A program made the translations under genes and the position numbers. This document shows, in pieces, positions 1 to 7,947 of a stretch of DNA of 64,000 bases. The notes under the pieces are model-generated. The model made no database searches. It worked only from the letters and a program-made list of their open reading frames with translations, and was not told the DNA's origin. The first letter of the stretch is position 1. Every line of letters begins with the position of its first letter. The DNA comes from Spirochaetes bacterium ADurb.Bin215 (lineage in GTDB: Bacteria > Spirochaetota > Spirochaetia > Treponematales > Treponemataceae), in NCBI GenBank assembly GCA_002070025.1, contig MWCL01000001.1, positions 1 through 64,000 on the forward strand. Reading direction: 5' to 3'.

Positions 1-109
1 CGGTTCCCCCGCCGGTGCGGTATTTACCGTCATTTCGGTGAATCCACTGGCAACCATTATCGAGTACCTTGAAAAAAGAATACTGGCGCTACGGAGTGTA
101 CACGCATGA
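1..109 (+). CDS. rnfD: RnfD-like membrane subunit, C-terminal end only
   Basis: Only the last 35 or so codons lie in the window, read in the frame that ends at the TGA at 107-109. The peptide includes VISVNPLATIIEYLEKRI, which resembles the C-terminal end of RnfD/NqrB-type membrane subunits, where an INPL-like stretch precedes a basic end. The next gene starts inside its stop codon (ATGA), and the next three genes are RnfG-, RnfE- and RnfA-like in the usual D-G-E-A order, which is the strongest support. RnfD carries a covalent FMN in characterised complexes; that site would lie upstream and cannot be checked here. The short length limits confidence. Confidence 0.6.
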   Translation, partial: GSPAGAVFTVISVNPLATIIEYLEKRILALRSVHA

Positions 110-564
110 CCGTTGAACAACGAAAAAAACTCAAGATGGCCCTGTCCCTCGCTGCCTCCCTCGTGGTATTTCTCTTTTTTATCATTTTCATCAATACGCT
201 CACCCGGCGCTACTCCGATGAAACCGTTATGAGTGCGGCAAAAAGCGTTCTTGAGCAATGGTCCACAAGTGCGGTAGTTGTCTCGGACGAAAGCCGTACC
301 GCCGGGGCAGGTCTTTCATTCGGCCGTGTGTATGGCGCGACAATCGGAAACAGCCGTGCGTCAGTGTACATCGTTACGATTACCGGACGATCCGGTCCAT
401 ACAGTACCGTATTTTGCATTCGGGATTCGGGTCCAGTCGAATTTTGCGGCTTTCTCCTTCATCCGGACTACCGGGAAGATGCCGTACGATTCGGCATTAC
501 CCCAAGGATGATCGAGAGCTGGAAGCAAAAGATTGCGGCTGTTGCCGCCAGGAGCGTTCCATGA
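106..564 (+). CDS. rnfG: RnfG-like electron transport subunit lacking the flavinylation motif
   Basis: 152 residues with one N-terminal membrane segment (about residues 12-32) followed by a small extracytoplasmic domain. The order SGPYSTVFCIRD, a gap, then a short helix ending in WKQKI resembles the FMN-binding domain core of RnfG/NqrC. In characterised RnfG a C-terminal SGAT-type motif carries FMN on threonine; here the protein ends before that part, and the only GAT (VYGATIG) lies upstream of the core where it should not be modified. It overlaps rnfD and rnfE by 4 bases each, so it is translated as part of the operon. The assignment rests on order and weak similarity, and it may be a degenerate or specialised RnfG. 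Confidence 0.6.
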   Translation: MTVEQRKKLKMALSLAASLVVFLFFIIFINTLTRRYSDETVMSAAKSVLEQWSTSAVVVSDESRTAGAGLSFGRVYGATIGNSRASVYIVTITGRSGPYSTVFCIRDSGPVEFCGFLLHPDYREDAVRFGITPRMIESWKQKIAAVAARSVP

Positions 565-1139
565 AAAATAAACAGTCACTCTTTCTTTTTTCACTGTGCC
601 CCCTGATTCCGGCTACGTCCCGTTTTGCGTATGCTCTTGTTTTTTCTGCTGCCATCCTTTTTTATTATGGAGCCGGTTTGCTGGTACGGGAACTCGTAAA
701 ACGTCTGAATATCGGTCACTTTGCCCAGGTTCTCGAACTTGCGGGTCTGGCAGGAACCGCGGCACTTTTTTACGGAATTCTCGCCGGAGTCTATCCGCTT
801 CTGGCGTTATCACTCGAGATGTATATCTATCTTTCCGCTTTTTCATACCTGCTTCTCGTCAGTATCAACGCAGAAAACCGGCGCGTTGACAGTTTTTCAC
901 CGGTAATCCTTTTTATTCCCGTTCTGATTCTTTTTTCAGCAGTTCGTGAATTACTCGGTCTTGGTACGATTTCCCTGCCGGCCTTTTCCGGCTTGCTTGA
1001 AATAACGGTTATACCTTCAGGAAATTCCTGGATACTGCGTGTTCTGGGAACAGGCGGCGGAGCGCTCATTCTGACCGGAATCTTTTCTTTTTTGTTAAAA
1101 TTGATGTTCGCTGAAAAAGGAGCCCATAAACAATCATGA
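561..1139 (+). CDS. rnfE: RnfE-like integral membrane subunit
   Basis: 192 residues, about six membrane segments. The start ATG at 561 overlaps the rnfG-like stop. The N-terminal FSLCPLIPATSRF matches the LGLCPLLA-type motif of RnfE/NqrD, and Cys13 occupies the position of one ligand of the intramembrane [2Fe-2S] cluster known in Rnf/Nqr. The second ligand, normally in a VNC motif in the middle of the protein, appears to be replaced (LLLVSINAENR). RnfE pairs with RnfA to pass electrons across the membrane. The loss of one cysteine suggests that this complex does not bind the cluster in the usual way. Family membership is fairly clear; the activity is uncertain. Confidence 0.65.
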   Translation: MKNKQSLFLFSLCPLIPATSRFAYALVFSAAILFYYGAGLLVRELVKRLNIGHFAQVLELAGLAGTAALFYGILAGVYPLLALSLEMYIYLSAFSYLLLVSINAENRRVDSFSPVILFIPVLILFSAVRELLGLGTISLPAFSGLLEITVIPSGNSWILRVLGTGGGALILTGIFSFLLKLMFAEKGAHKQS

Positions 1140-1690
1140 GTATTCTGGAAACCATCATGTTTTACGCCGTATCCTGCTCAGCGGTTTTTATGTACGGCAT
1201 CGGAATGGAGCGATCCTTTCTCGATTCAGGCAAAGACATAGCATTCTTTCTCCGCATCCCCGCCATGCTTGTTCTTTCACTCGGATCCTTTATCGTTCTC
1301 TGGTATCCCGTGTCCGTCTTTCTGGTTCCATTCAATCTGTCCTATCTTGTTCCGGTACTTACCGTTACCATTGGTGTGCTGATGCAAATAGGTCTTTCAC
1401 TGACCGGTTATACCGAAAAACCGGTTCCCGGTGAAGAACGGGTTTTTTACTTCGGAATTGTGCTGCTGGCGCTGTTCGAGGGAACAAGTTTCCTTACCGG
1501 AATTCTCGTTGTACTTTCCGGGATACTTTCCTGGGTTTTGGTTACCATCCTCCTGTTTTCGGTCAGGGAACGCATCAGTCCTTCACGAATTCCGTATGCC
1601 TGGAAGGGTGCGCCCATATCACTCGTCAGTCTTGGACTCCTTTCCCTGGCATTTTATGCTCCCGATATTTCTTGGTGGGTTCTTCCCTAA
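1136..1690 (+). CDS. rnfA: RnfA-like integral membrane subunit
   Basis: 184 residues with six likely membrane helices, starting inside the stop of the rnfE-like gene (ATGA) and closing the cluster. Gene order and topology match RnfA. The conserved GxCPF cysteine (residue 25 in typical RnfA) is Glu25 in IGMERSF, and the central VNC motif is replaced by TVTIG, so neither [2Fe-2S] ligand is present. Together with the RnfE-like protein only one of four expected cysteines remains. No terminator is evident in the 110 bases before the GH57-like gene. A complete Rnf cluster may exist elsewhere in the genome. Confidence 0.6.
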   Translation: MSILETIMFYAVSCSAVFMYGIGMERSFLDSGKDIAFFLRIPAMLVLSLGSFIVLWYPVSVFLVPFNLSYLVPVLTVTIGVLMQIGLSLTGYTEKPVPGEERVFYFGIVLLALFEGTSFLTGILVVLSGILSWVLVTILLFSVRERISPSRIPYAWKGAPISLVSLGLLSLAFYAPDISWWVLP

Positions 1691-1801
1691 CAATACACAG
1701 GATTTTTCTCCGTCATACCCGCGTTTTATTTCTTTAAAAAATGCGACATATGGGGTATACTTTTGCCTATTATCAATCACTCCTATCAGGATAGTTAACC
1801 A

Positions 1802-3712
1802 GTGTCAGTCAAGTTATGTTTAGGAACAACATGTACAATAACTCCCGGATGTGATTCATCAGTATATGAAACACAGTACCAGGATTTGTATAAACCCCTG
1901 TTATCCAGCCTCTACACATCACAGGAATTGTCCTTTGCCCTGTTCATGTCCGGCCCCTTTCTTGACTGGATTGAACACGCGCATCCCGAATTCCTGATGA
2001 TCGTGGAGGAAATGATTTCCCGAAAACAGCTTGAGGTTCTGGGCGGCGGCTTTTACACACCCTATTTTCCCGTTCTCCCTCCCGCCGACCGGGTAGGGCA
2101 AACTGAAAAGCTCACCACCGCGCTCAGAAAACAGTTCGGAAAACGTCCTCGAGGGCTTTGGCTTCCCGGCAGCGCCTGGGATCCCTCACTCATTTCGTCC
2201 CTGTGTACCTGCGGAATCGAGTATCTCCTCATGGACAAGGTAATGCTGGAAACCAGCGGCTTCCCGGGGGTGAACGGTCTGTCTCCGGTTACGCTGGAAG
2301 ACAGCGGAAAAACACTCATCGCGCTTCCGCTCGACAACCGTTACCGGTTTCTTGAACGGATTTCGCCGAAGAATTTTCTTGATATTCTGCAGTATTCCGA
2401 TACCGACAAGGGTGAAGTTACCATTATCGTATTTTTTGACCAGACCTCCATACCGGCACTCTTTACCGCACCCGAAGGAAATTCATCATGGATGGAGCGT
2501 TTTCTCGCGTCCTTGTCAAGGTCAGGCGTCCAGATTGAGTTGACAACACCGGCGCGGCTCCTGAAAACCAGGACGCCGAATCTCCGGGCCTGCATCTCGT
2601 CCGGAATGTCGCCCTACGATTATGAAGACAATCCCGCACCGGACGACATCCGGATACTGGCAAGAACCTCCGTAAAACAATACCTGATCAACTCCGAGAA
2701 CATCATGCGTCTGTATGCAAAAATGATGTATGTAAACATTCTCGTAAACCAGCTCAGGGGAGACAAGGCGCGAAAAAAAACCGCGCGGGAAGAAATTTGG
2801 CAAGCCCAGTACGGTGAAACCTACCGCATCCAGGAAGGATTCGATACCCCGGAAAGCCGTTCACTCAGAACGCTTGCCTACAAGAATCTGCTTATGGCGG
2901 AAAAAACCACCAGAATCCGCGGCGTTTTTTCACCATCCATAGTCTGTACCGATTTCGACATGGATAGTGTGCGGGAATATCTCTGCCAGCTCGAATCAGC
3001 GAACATGTATGTACATCCCTACGGAGGAAAGATTTTTGAATTCGACATTTTTCCGGTTTACCGCAATTTTTGTGATACGAGCATTCCCTCGTCGGGACTT
3101 TTTATTGACCATTTCTTTTCTCCCGGGGCGTTGCGGAAACTCTCCCGGGGGGTACTGCCGTCGGAACCGGATCTTTTCCGGTATTCAATCTATCAGGAAC
3201 TCTCCGTTGACCGGACCCGGTGCGAGATTCTGCTCAAAACAAATGCAACCTTCGGTCCCCTCCAGCAGCCGCTTTCACTGAAGAAACAGTACAGTTTCCG
3301 CAACGAAGGAATCCAGGTTCAGTACATCCTCAAGAACGAAAGCCCGCTCAAACTGACCGGCATTTTCGTTACCGAACTGGATATTTCCCTCCTGAACGGC
3401 AAGAAAAACAAACAACCTCCGGTTACCGTTTTCTCTGAAGACGCCAGAAAGGAATCCGGCATTGAACCCGCGGGTTACGATGATGTTTCCTGGATACAAT
3501 TGGTTGACTCCTGTTCCAAATGCACCTTTACCCTTGAAGCCAACGAAAACCCCTCCGTTTCCCTTGTTCCGGTTGTTATCGAGACCAGACAGGCCGGTTC
3601 CAAGGAAAAAACGATCATAACGGACGGTGCGCGCGTCTTTTTGTACTGGAAAGTCGACCTGAGTTCAAACTACGAAACCGAGAAGACGGTCTTTCTCAAA
3701 TTCGTCTGCTGA
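1802..3712 (+). CDS. GH57-family protein, amylase/glucanotransferase-like, probably inactive
   Basis: 636 residues, GTG start. Layout matches GH57 4-alpha-glucanotransferases: N-terminal catalytic fold (about 1-290), a helical middle region and a C-terminal beta-rich domain (about 370-636). The motif LEVLGGGFYTP near residues 78-86 is a clear GH57 signature. The other signatures are damaged: the N-terminal HxHQP motif is absent; the WLTERVW nucleophile motif reads WLPGSAW, with Gly123 where Glu is expected; and the DDGEKFG acid/base motif reads FFDQTSI (Asp213, Gln214). Family knowledge says both acidic residues are needed, so this is likely a glycan-binding or regulatory relative. GH57 amylase-like proteins lacking catalytic residues are a known class. 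Start choice is moderate: an AGGA lies 11 bases upstream. Confidence 0.75.
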   Translation: MSVKLCLGTTCTITPGCDSSVYETQYQDLYKPLLSSLYTSQELSFALFMSGPFLDWIEHAHPEFLMIVEEMISRKQLEVLGGGFYTPYFPVLPPADRVGQTEKLTTALRKQFGKRPRGLWLPGSAWDPSLISSLCTCGIEYLLMDKVMLETSGFPGVNGLSPVTLEDSGKTLIALPLDNRYRFLERISPKNFLDILQYSDTDKGEVTIIVFFDQTSIPALFTAPEGNSSWMERFLASLSRSGVQIELTTPARLLKTRTPNLRACISSGMSPYDYEDNPAPDDIRILARTSVKQYLINSENIMRLYAKMMYVNILVNQLRGDKARKKTAREEIWQAQYGETYRIQEGFDTPESRSLRTLAYKNLLMAEKTTRIRGVFSPSIVCTDFDMDSVREYLCQLESANMYVHPYGGKIFEFDIFPVYRNFCDTSIPSSGLFIDHFFSPGALRKLSRGVLPSEPDLFRYSIYQELSVDRTRCEILLKTNATFGPLQQPLSLKKQYSFRNEGIQVQYILKNESPLKLTGIFVTELDISLLNGKKNKQPPVTVFSEDARKESGIEPAGYDDVSWIQLVDSCSKCTFTLEANENPSVSLVPVVIETRQAGSKEKTIITDGARVFLYWKVDLSSNYETEKTVFLKFVC

Positions 3713-3732
3713 CACTTTGTTCCGCACGGGCG

Positions 3733-3761
3733 TTGACTAGTTTCATCCGAAATTTTATCAT
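3733..3761 (+). promoter_or_regulatory. sigma-70 promoter of metG, predicted leaderless
   Basis: TTGACT at 3733-3738, a 17-base spacer, and TATCAT at 3756-3761. Only six bases (GACGGA) separate the -10 box from the metG start, so transcription should begin at or next to the ATG. The metG start is fixed by its conserved N-terminal sequence, which makes this one of the firmer leaderless predictions. Confidence 0.65.
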
Positions 3762-3767
3762 GACGGA

Positions 3768-6074
3768 ATGAAAAGAAAACTTGTTACGTCAGCCCTGCCA
3801 TACGTAAATAATGTCCCGCATCTTGGCAACCTCATCCAGGTATTGTCCGCCGATGTCTATTCCCGGTACTGCCGGCTTCGCGGTTACGATACCCTGTATA
3901 TCTGCGGCACCGACGAATATGGAACCGCCACGGAAACCCGTGCCCAGGAAGAGGGAAAGACTCCGCGCGAACTGTGCGATCACTATCATGCCATTCACAA
4001 GGACATTTATGAATGGTTTTCAATAGCTTTTGACCATTTCGGACGAACATCAACTCCCCAGCAGACCGAGATTACCCAGTCGCTTTTTCTCGATCTTGAA
4101 AAAAACGGATACATCCGGGAACATACCATCGAGCAGTTGTACTGCACCTCCTGCCAGCGTTTTCTCGCTGACCGGTTTGTCCGCGGCAACTGTCCCTCCT
4201 GCGGCTACGACGATGCCCGGGGAGACCAGTGCGAAAATTGCGGTAAACTCCTGGATCCCACGGAACTCGGCGAACCCCGGTGTCTCACCTGCGGCGCTAC
4301 ACCCGAAATCCGCTCCACAAAGCATCTGTACATCGACCTTCCCGCCATTCTGCCCAAATATGAGGCATGGATGAAAAAAGCCAGTGAAAACGGACAATGG
4401 GCGCGAAACGCCATGCAGGTTACGCTGGCATGGATCAGGGACGGACTCCAGGAACGCGCCATTACCCGCGATCTCAAGTGGGGTATTCCCGTGCCGAAAG
4501 CCGGCTTTGAAGACAAGGTATTTTATGTCTGGTTCGATGCGCCCATCGGGTATATTTCAATCACCAAATCTCTCGCGGACCAGTGCGGTATTGACTGGAA
4601 AGCCTGGTGGCAGGACCCGGACAACGTTGAACTCTTCCAGTTTATCGGCAAGGACAACATTCCCTTTCATACCGTCATTTTTCCCTCGACCCTGATCGGT
4701 TCCGGACGGGAATGGACAAAACTCCATCACATGTCCAGCACCGAGTACCTCAACTATGAAAACGGAAAATTCTCGAAATCGAAGGGTATCGGGGTATTCG
4801 GAAACGACGCGAAGGAATCCGGCATTCACTCGGATATCTGGCGCTTTTACATCTATTACAATCGTCCGGAAAAAGCGGATGCCCAGTTCACCTGGAAAGA
4901 CTTTCAGGAGAAAATGAACGGGGAACTCATCGGTAATCTGGGAAACCTGGTTAACCGGACCCTTACCTTCATCAGCCGGTACTATGACGGCACCATTCCG
5001 CCGGCATACTCGGGAACCAGGGCAGACATTGTAGAAGTACGCGACATGCTCATGAAAGCCCGTATTGACGCCAGGGACAAGGTGGGAAAAAATCTTGAGT
5101 GGGCAAACATCCGCGACGCATTCCGCGAGATTTTTGCGTTGTCTTCGATCGCCAACAAGGCGTTTCAGGACGGCGAACCCTGGAAAACCCGAACGGAAGA
5201 TCCCGAAAAAGCTGCCGCCCTCATGCATGATCTGTGTTATCTCATCCGGGACATCACCATCATGCTGCATCCCTACATGCCGTATTTCGCGGACCGGGTT
5301 GCGTCATTCTTCGGTCATACCATCTGGTCGGGATCAATACACTGTGCGGCAAACTCCGGATCGGTCAAAAACGAAACGGGAAGTCTCACCTGGGATACCC
5401 TGTGTACCGATACTGGACTCGATCGGGTTGATTCACCCGAAATCATTTTCAAACCAATGGACAACGAAACGATGAACGCATTCCGTGAACGGTTTGCGGG
5501 ATCGCAGTCCGAACGAAAGGAACGGGAAACCATGACACAAGAAACAGCAAAGGAAGAAACACCCCCCGTTGACCCGGTAGCGGTATTCAACGAAAAAATC
5601 GCGCTGAAAGCCGCGAAAATCATCTCGATCTCGCGACATCCCGACGCCGACAAACTCTACATAGAAAAACTCGACGACGGATCGGGCAATGAACGGACGA
5701 TCGTTTCCGGACTGGTTCCGTATTGTACCGAAGAGGAACTTCTCGGTAAAACCGTCATTGTGGCGGACAATCTCAAACCCCGGAAAATGCGTGGTGTTGA
5801 ATCGCAGGGAATGCTTCTCGCGGCCAGCTGTAAACAGGCCGACGAAACCGAAATCCTCGAAGTACTCGATGTTTCCTGGGCCGCTCCCGGCACCGTCATA
5901 ATCCCGGACGGCGCGGACCCCGCGGCGGAAAAACCGGCTGAAATAAGCGCAGACGTGTTCTTCTCCGTACCCCTGCGGGTAGAAAAAAACAACCTCATGG
6001 TGGGAAACACGGTTCTTAAAGCCGCCGGACTGCCGGTACGTACCGGGAACGTTGCCGACGGCGAGGTTTCCTGA
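3768..6074 (+). CDS. metG: Methionyl-tRNA synthetase with C-terminal tRNA-binding domain
   Basis: 768 residues. Charges tRNA-Met with methionine in the cytoplasm. The N-terminus RKLVTSALPYVNNVPHLGN contains the class I HIGH-type motif (HLGN), and KFSKSKG near residue 338 is the KMSKS loop. Between them a zinc region has paired cysteines (CTSC, CPSC, CENC, CLTC), giving two knuckles as in the E. coli-like form. An anticodon-binding helical domain follows, and residues from about 605 form an EMAP/Trbp111-type OB-fold (NEKIALKAAKI, then SRHPDADKLYIEKL). The length is somewhat above E. coli MetG because of the linker before the OB-fold. The next gene starts 4 bases after the stop, so the two are cotranscribed. 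Confidence 0.97.
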   Translation: MKRKLVTSALPYVNNVPHLGNLIQVLSADVYSRYCRLRGYDTLYICGTDEYGTATETRAQEEGKTPRELCDHYHAIHKDIYEWFSIAFDHFGRTSTPQQTEITQSLFLDLEKNGYIREHTIEQLYCTSCQRFLADRFVRGNCPSCGYDDARGDQCENCGKLLDPTELGEPRCLTCGATPEIRSTKHLYIDLPAILPKYEAWMKKASENGQWARNAMQVTLAWIRDGLQERAITRDLKWGIPVPKAGFEDKVFYVWFDAPIGYISITKSLADQCGIDWKAWWQDPDNVELFQFIGKDNIPFHTVIFPSTLIGSGREWTKLHHMSSTEYLNYENGKFSKSKGIGVFGNDAKESGIHSDIWRFYIYYNRPEKADAQFTWKDFQEKMNGELIGNLGNLVNRTLTFISRYYDGTIPPAYSGTRADIVEVRDMLMKARIDARDKVGKNLEWANIRDAFREIFALSSIANKAFQDGEPWKTRTEDPEKAAALMHDLCYLIRDITIMLHPYMPYFADRVASFFGHTIWSGSIHCAANSGSVKNETGSLTWDTLCTDTGLDRVDSPEIIFKPMDNETMNAFRERFAGSQSERKERETMTQETAKEETPPVDPVAVFNEKIALKAAKIISISRHPDADKLYIEKLDDGSGNERTIVSGLVPYCTEEELLGKTVIVADNLKPRKMRGVESQGMLLAASCKQADETEILEVLDVSWAAPGTVIIPDGADPAAEKPAEISADVFFSVPLRVEKNNLMVGNTVLKAAGLPVRTGNVADGEVS

Positions 6075-6078
6075 CCGC

Positions 6079-7122
6079 ATGATTGTTCAACGGGTTCTCC
6101 CGGAAACATTGGAAAACGGACAACTACCAGTCTCATTCCTTCAAACGCCGCTGTGGGCGGCGTTCAAGGAGAAGTACGGCTGGAAGGCGCATTTTTTCCG
6201 GGTGGATTCCATTTTTCTGTCGGTTCTTGTACGTACCATTCGCCGTCTGGGCTCAATAGCCTATGTTCCGATGGGTCCCGAGATCGTTCCCATTTCGTCT
6301 CGCGCACGTCGGGATCTTTTGACATCCCTTGCACGGGAACTCAAACCCCTGCTGCCCCGTGATACCGTTTTCATACGATTCGATCCTCCCTGGGAAAAAT
6401 CCCCCGGACGATCAAGAATCCGCAAAGCGGTCATGGACATTCAGCCTCCGGATACCGTCATTCTCGATCTCTCCGTTTCCGAAGAAACACTGTTGGGAAA
6501 CATGAAACCGAAATGGCGGTACAACATACGAATTCCGGAAAAAAAGGACGTACGTGTTGAATCGTATGAGGGCAGGGAGGCCATGGAGAAGGCGCTTCCC
6601 GTATTTTACACCCTGTATACGGAAACCGCTTCCCGCGACGGCATTACCATTCACAGCAGCCGGTATTACCGTGATCTTTTTGAAACAGTACTTGAAAAAA
6701 AAGATGCGCTCACATTGCGCATATACATCGCCCGGCATGACGAAGACGCGCTCGCGGCAATCATCGTGCTTTTTTACCGTGAAGAAGCAACCTATCTCTA
6801 CGGCGCTTCAACCGCGAAAAAACGCAACATGATGCCGGCCTACGCCCTGCAGTGGCAGGCGATCCGCGACGCGAAGGAAGCCGGTTGTCTCAGATATGAT
6901 TTTTACGGCATTCCGCCCACGGACGACCCCGCCCATCCCATGCACGGCCTGTTCCGGTTCAAAACCGGTTTCGGCGGCAGGGTAGTGCACCGGACCGGCA
7001 GTCTGGACATACCGCTCAAACCGGTACGTTACCGGATATATTCCGTTGCGGAATGGCTCCGTCTGGTGTGGTTCAAGAAGGTCCGGAAACTGCTCAGGCG
7101 AGGTATTCCCGGGAACTCATGA
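6079..7122 (+). CDS. FemAB-family aminoacyl/peptidyl transferase (GNAT fold)
   Basis: 347 residues from the ATG 4 bases after metG. Matches the lipid II:glycine glycyltransferase (FemA/FemB/FemX) family, which uses aminoacyl-tRNA to add amino acids to the peptidoglycan stem peptide. Visible landmarks are FLQTPLWAAFKEKYGW at the N-terminus, the MKPKWRYNIR stretch typical of FemAB proteins, the YLYGASTAKKRNMMPAYALQW block and the C-terminal YDFYGIPP with a FKTGFGG motif. The long tRNA-binding coiled coil of staphylococcal FemA is not obvious, which suggests a FemX-like single-residue transferase. Following a tRNA synthetase gene fits a tRNA-dependent role. Its 3' end overlaps the convergent hydrolase gene by 29 bases. 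The amino acid added cannot be told. Confidence 0.85.
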   Translation: MIVQRVLPETLENGQLPVSFLQTPLWAAFKEKYGWKAHFFRVDSIFLSVLVRTIRRLGSIAYVPMGPEIVPISSRARRDLLTSLARELKPLLPRDTVFIRFDPPWEKSPGRSRIRKAVMDIQPPDTVILDLSVSEETLLGNMKPKWRYNIRIPEKKDVRVESYEGREAMEKALPVFYTLYTETASRDGITIHSSRYYRDLFETVLEKKDALTLRIYIARHDEDALAAIIVLFYREEATYLYGASTAKKRNMMPAYALQWQAIRDAKEAGCLRYDFYGIPPTDDPAHPMHGLFRFKTGFGGRVVHRTGSLDIPLKPVRYRIYSVAEWLRLVWFKKVRKLLRRGIPGNS

Positions 7123-7882
7123 GGCGGATGCCCGTTGCGGCTGCTTCGTCAATGAATTCCTTTCCAAGATGTTCGAACCCTGTCACGCATGAACTCACAT
7201 CGGTGAGAACAATGAGCTTTTCAACCGGGATGGTGGTAACAAGATCCCGGACCGTGTTCGCGACACAGTGGGAAAGCGCTTCACCGGCAATCGCGATATT
7301 ATCCGCCGTTTTAAGCCGTTCAATCAGCGCGAAGTTTGTTCGCGATCCCGGATCCGCCGCGTCGGAGACTTCAGCACGAATCGCACTGTAATGTTCGGTG
7401 CGAACATTGCTTCCCTTGTAGGTATAGTCAACGATTCTGCCCGGAACACTCATTTCCCATTCATGAAGCGCGTCCGCCAGCGGTTTATATACATTGTGAC
7501 CCCAGGTGCCGATGAGACAATGGGGAGGCCAGATACACAGGTTATATTTTCCGGTCTGCTCAAGGGTCGTTACATATTCTTCAGCATAATGCCGGTACTG
7601 GTCAACGGCCGCCCGGTATGTTCCGGCGCGAATGTCTTCCAGGGTAATTATGGTAAACGGATCGGGCATTTTTCCGTTCTGGTCAAGCCAGAATATCGGA
7701 TGCGCGACATGATACAGGTGATGGGTATCCATGGTTATATGGATTGAATCCAGTTTGGCGATGTTTCGCCGTATAAGGGACGCAAGACGGGCACAGTCCT
7801 CGTCCGCACCCGGAACACTGAGCGCTCCGGCGGGGTCACAAAAATCATTCTGCGGGTCTATTATAAGCAAGGTGTTTATCAT
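7094..7882 (-). CDS. Cysteine hydrolase of the nicotinamidase/isochorismatase family
   Basis: 262 residues. The alpha/beta fold and catalytic triad are readable: Asp in LLIIDPQNDF, Lys in YTYKGSN and Cys in GEALSHCVANT. The metal site of nicotinamidases is suggested by MDTHHLYHVAHPIFW, and WPPHCLIGTWG matches the family WP.HC..GT.G block. A nicotinamidase would convert nicotinamide to nicotinate for NAD salvage, but the protein is longer than PncA (about 210 residues) because of an insertion around residues 70-110, so the substrate is uncertain. The ATG at 7880-7882 lies 7 bases after a -10 box shared in a divergent promoter with rnz. Confidence 0.8.
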   Translation of the reverse strand: MINTLLIIDPQNDFCDPAGALSVPGADEDCARLASLIRRNIAKLDSIHITMDTHHLYHVAHPIFWLDQNGKMPDPFTIITLEDIRAGTYRAAVDQYRHYAEEYVTTLEQTGKYNLCIWPPHCLIGTWGHNVYKPLADALHEWEMSVPGRIVDYTYKGSNVRTEHYSAIRAEVSDAADPGSRTNFALIERLKTADNIAIAGEALSHCVANTVRDLVTTIPVEKLIVLTDVSSCVTGFEHLGKEFIDEAAATGIRLMSSREYLA

Positions 7883-7889
7883 ACCCTTT

Positions 7890-7939
7890 ATTGTATCAGC
7901 AAGTGTTCCATTGTCAAGGAGGAACGGTTCCGGTATACT
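7890..7939. promoter_or_regulatory. Divergent promoter pair sharing one -35 box (cysteine hydrolase / rnz)
   Basis: Plus strand: TTGTCA at 7911-7916, 17-base spacer, TATACT at 7934-7939, then 8 bases to the rnz ATG. Minus strand: TTGACA at 7917-7912, 16-base spacer, TACAAT at 7895-7890, then 7 bases to the hydrolase ATG. The two -35 hexamers overlap by five bases because TTGTCAA reads as TTGACAA on the other strand. Both messages should be leaderless, and RNA polymerase could not occupy both promoters together. Confidence 0.65.
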
Positions 7940-7947
7940 TCCATACC

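Noticed and set aside
258-560. Upstream extension of the rnfE-like frame
   Set aside because: Lies inside rnfG in another frame; the ATG at 561 gives the correct RnfE N-terminus and the ATGA overlap pattern.
5433-6136. Long minus-strand frames under metG
   Set aside because: metG is certain by homology; these frames are shadows with no recognisable domain.
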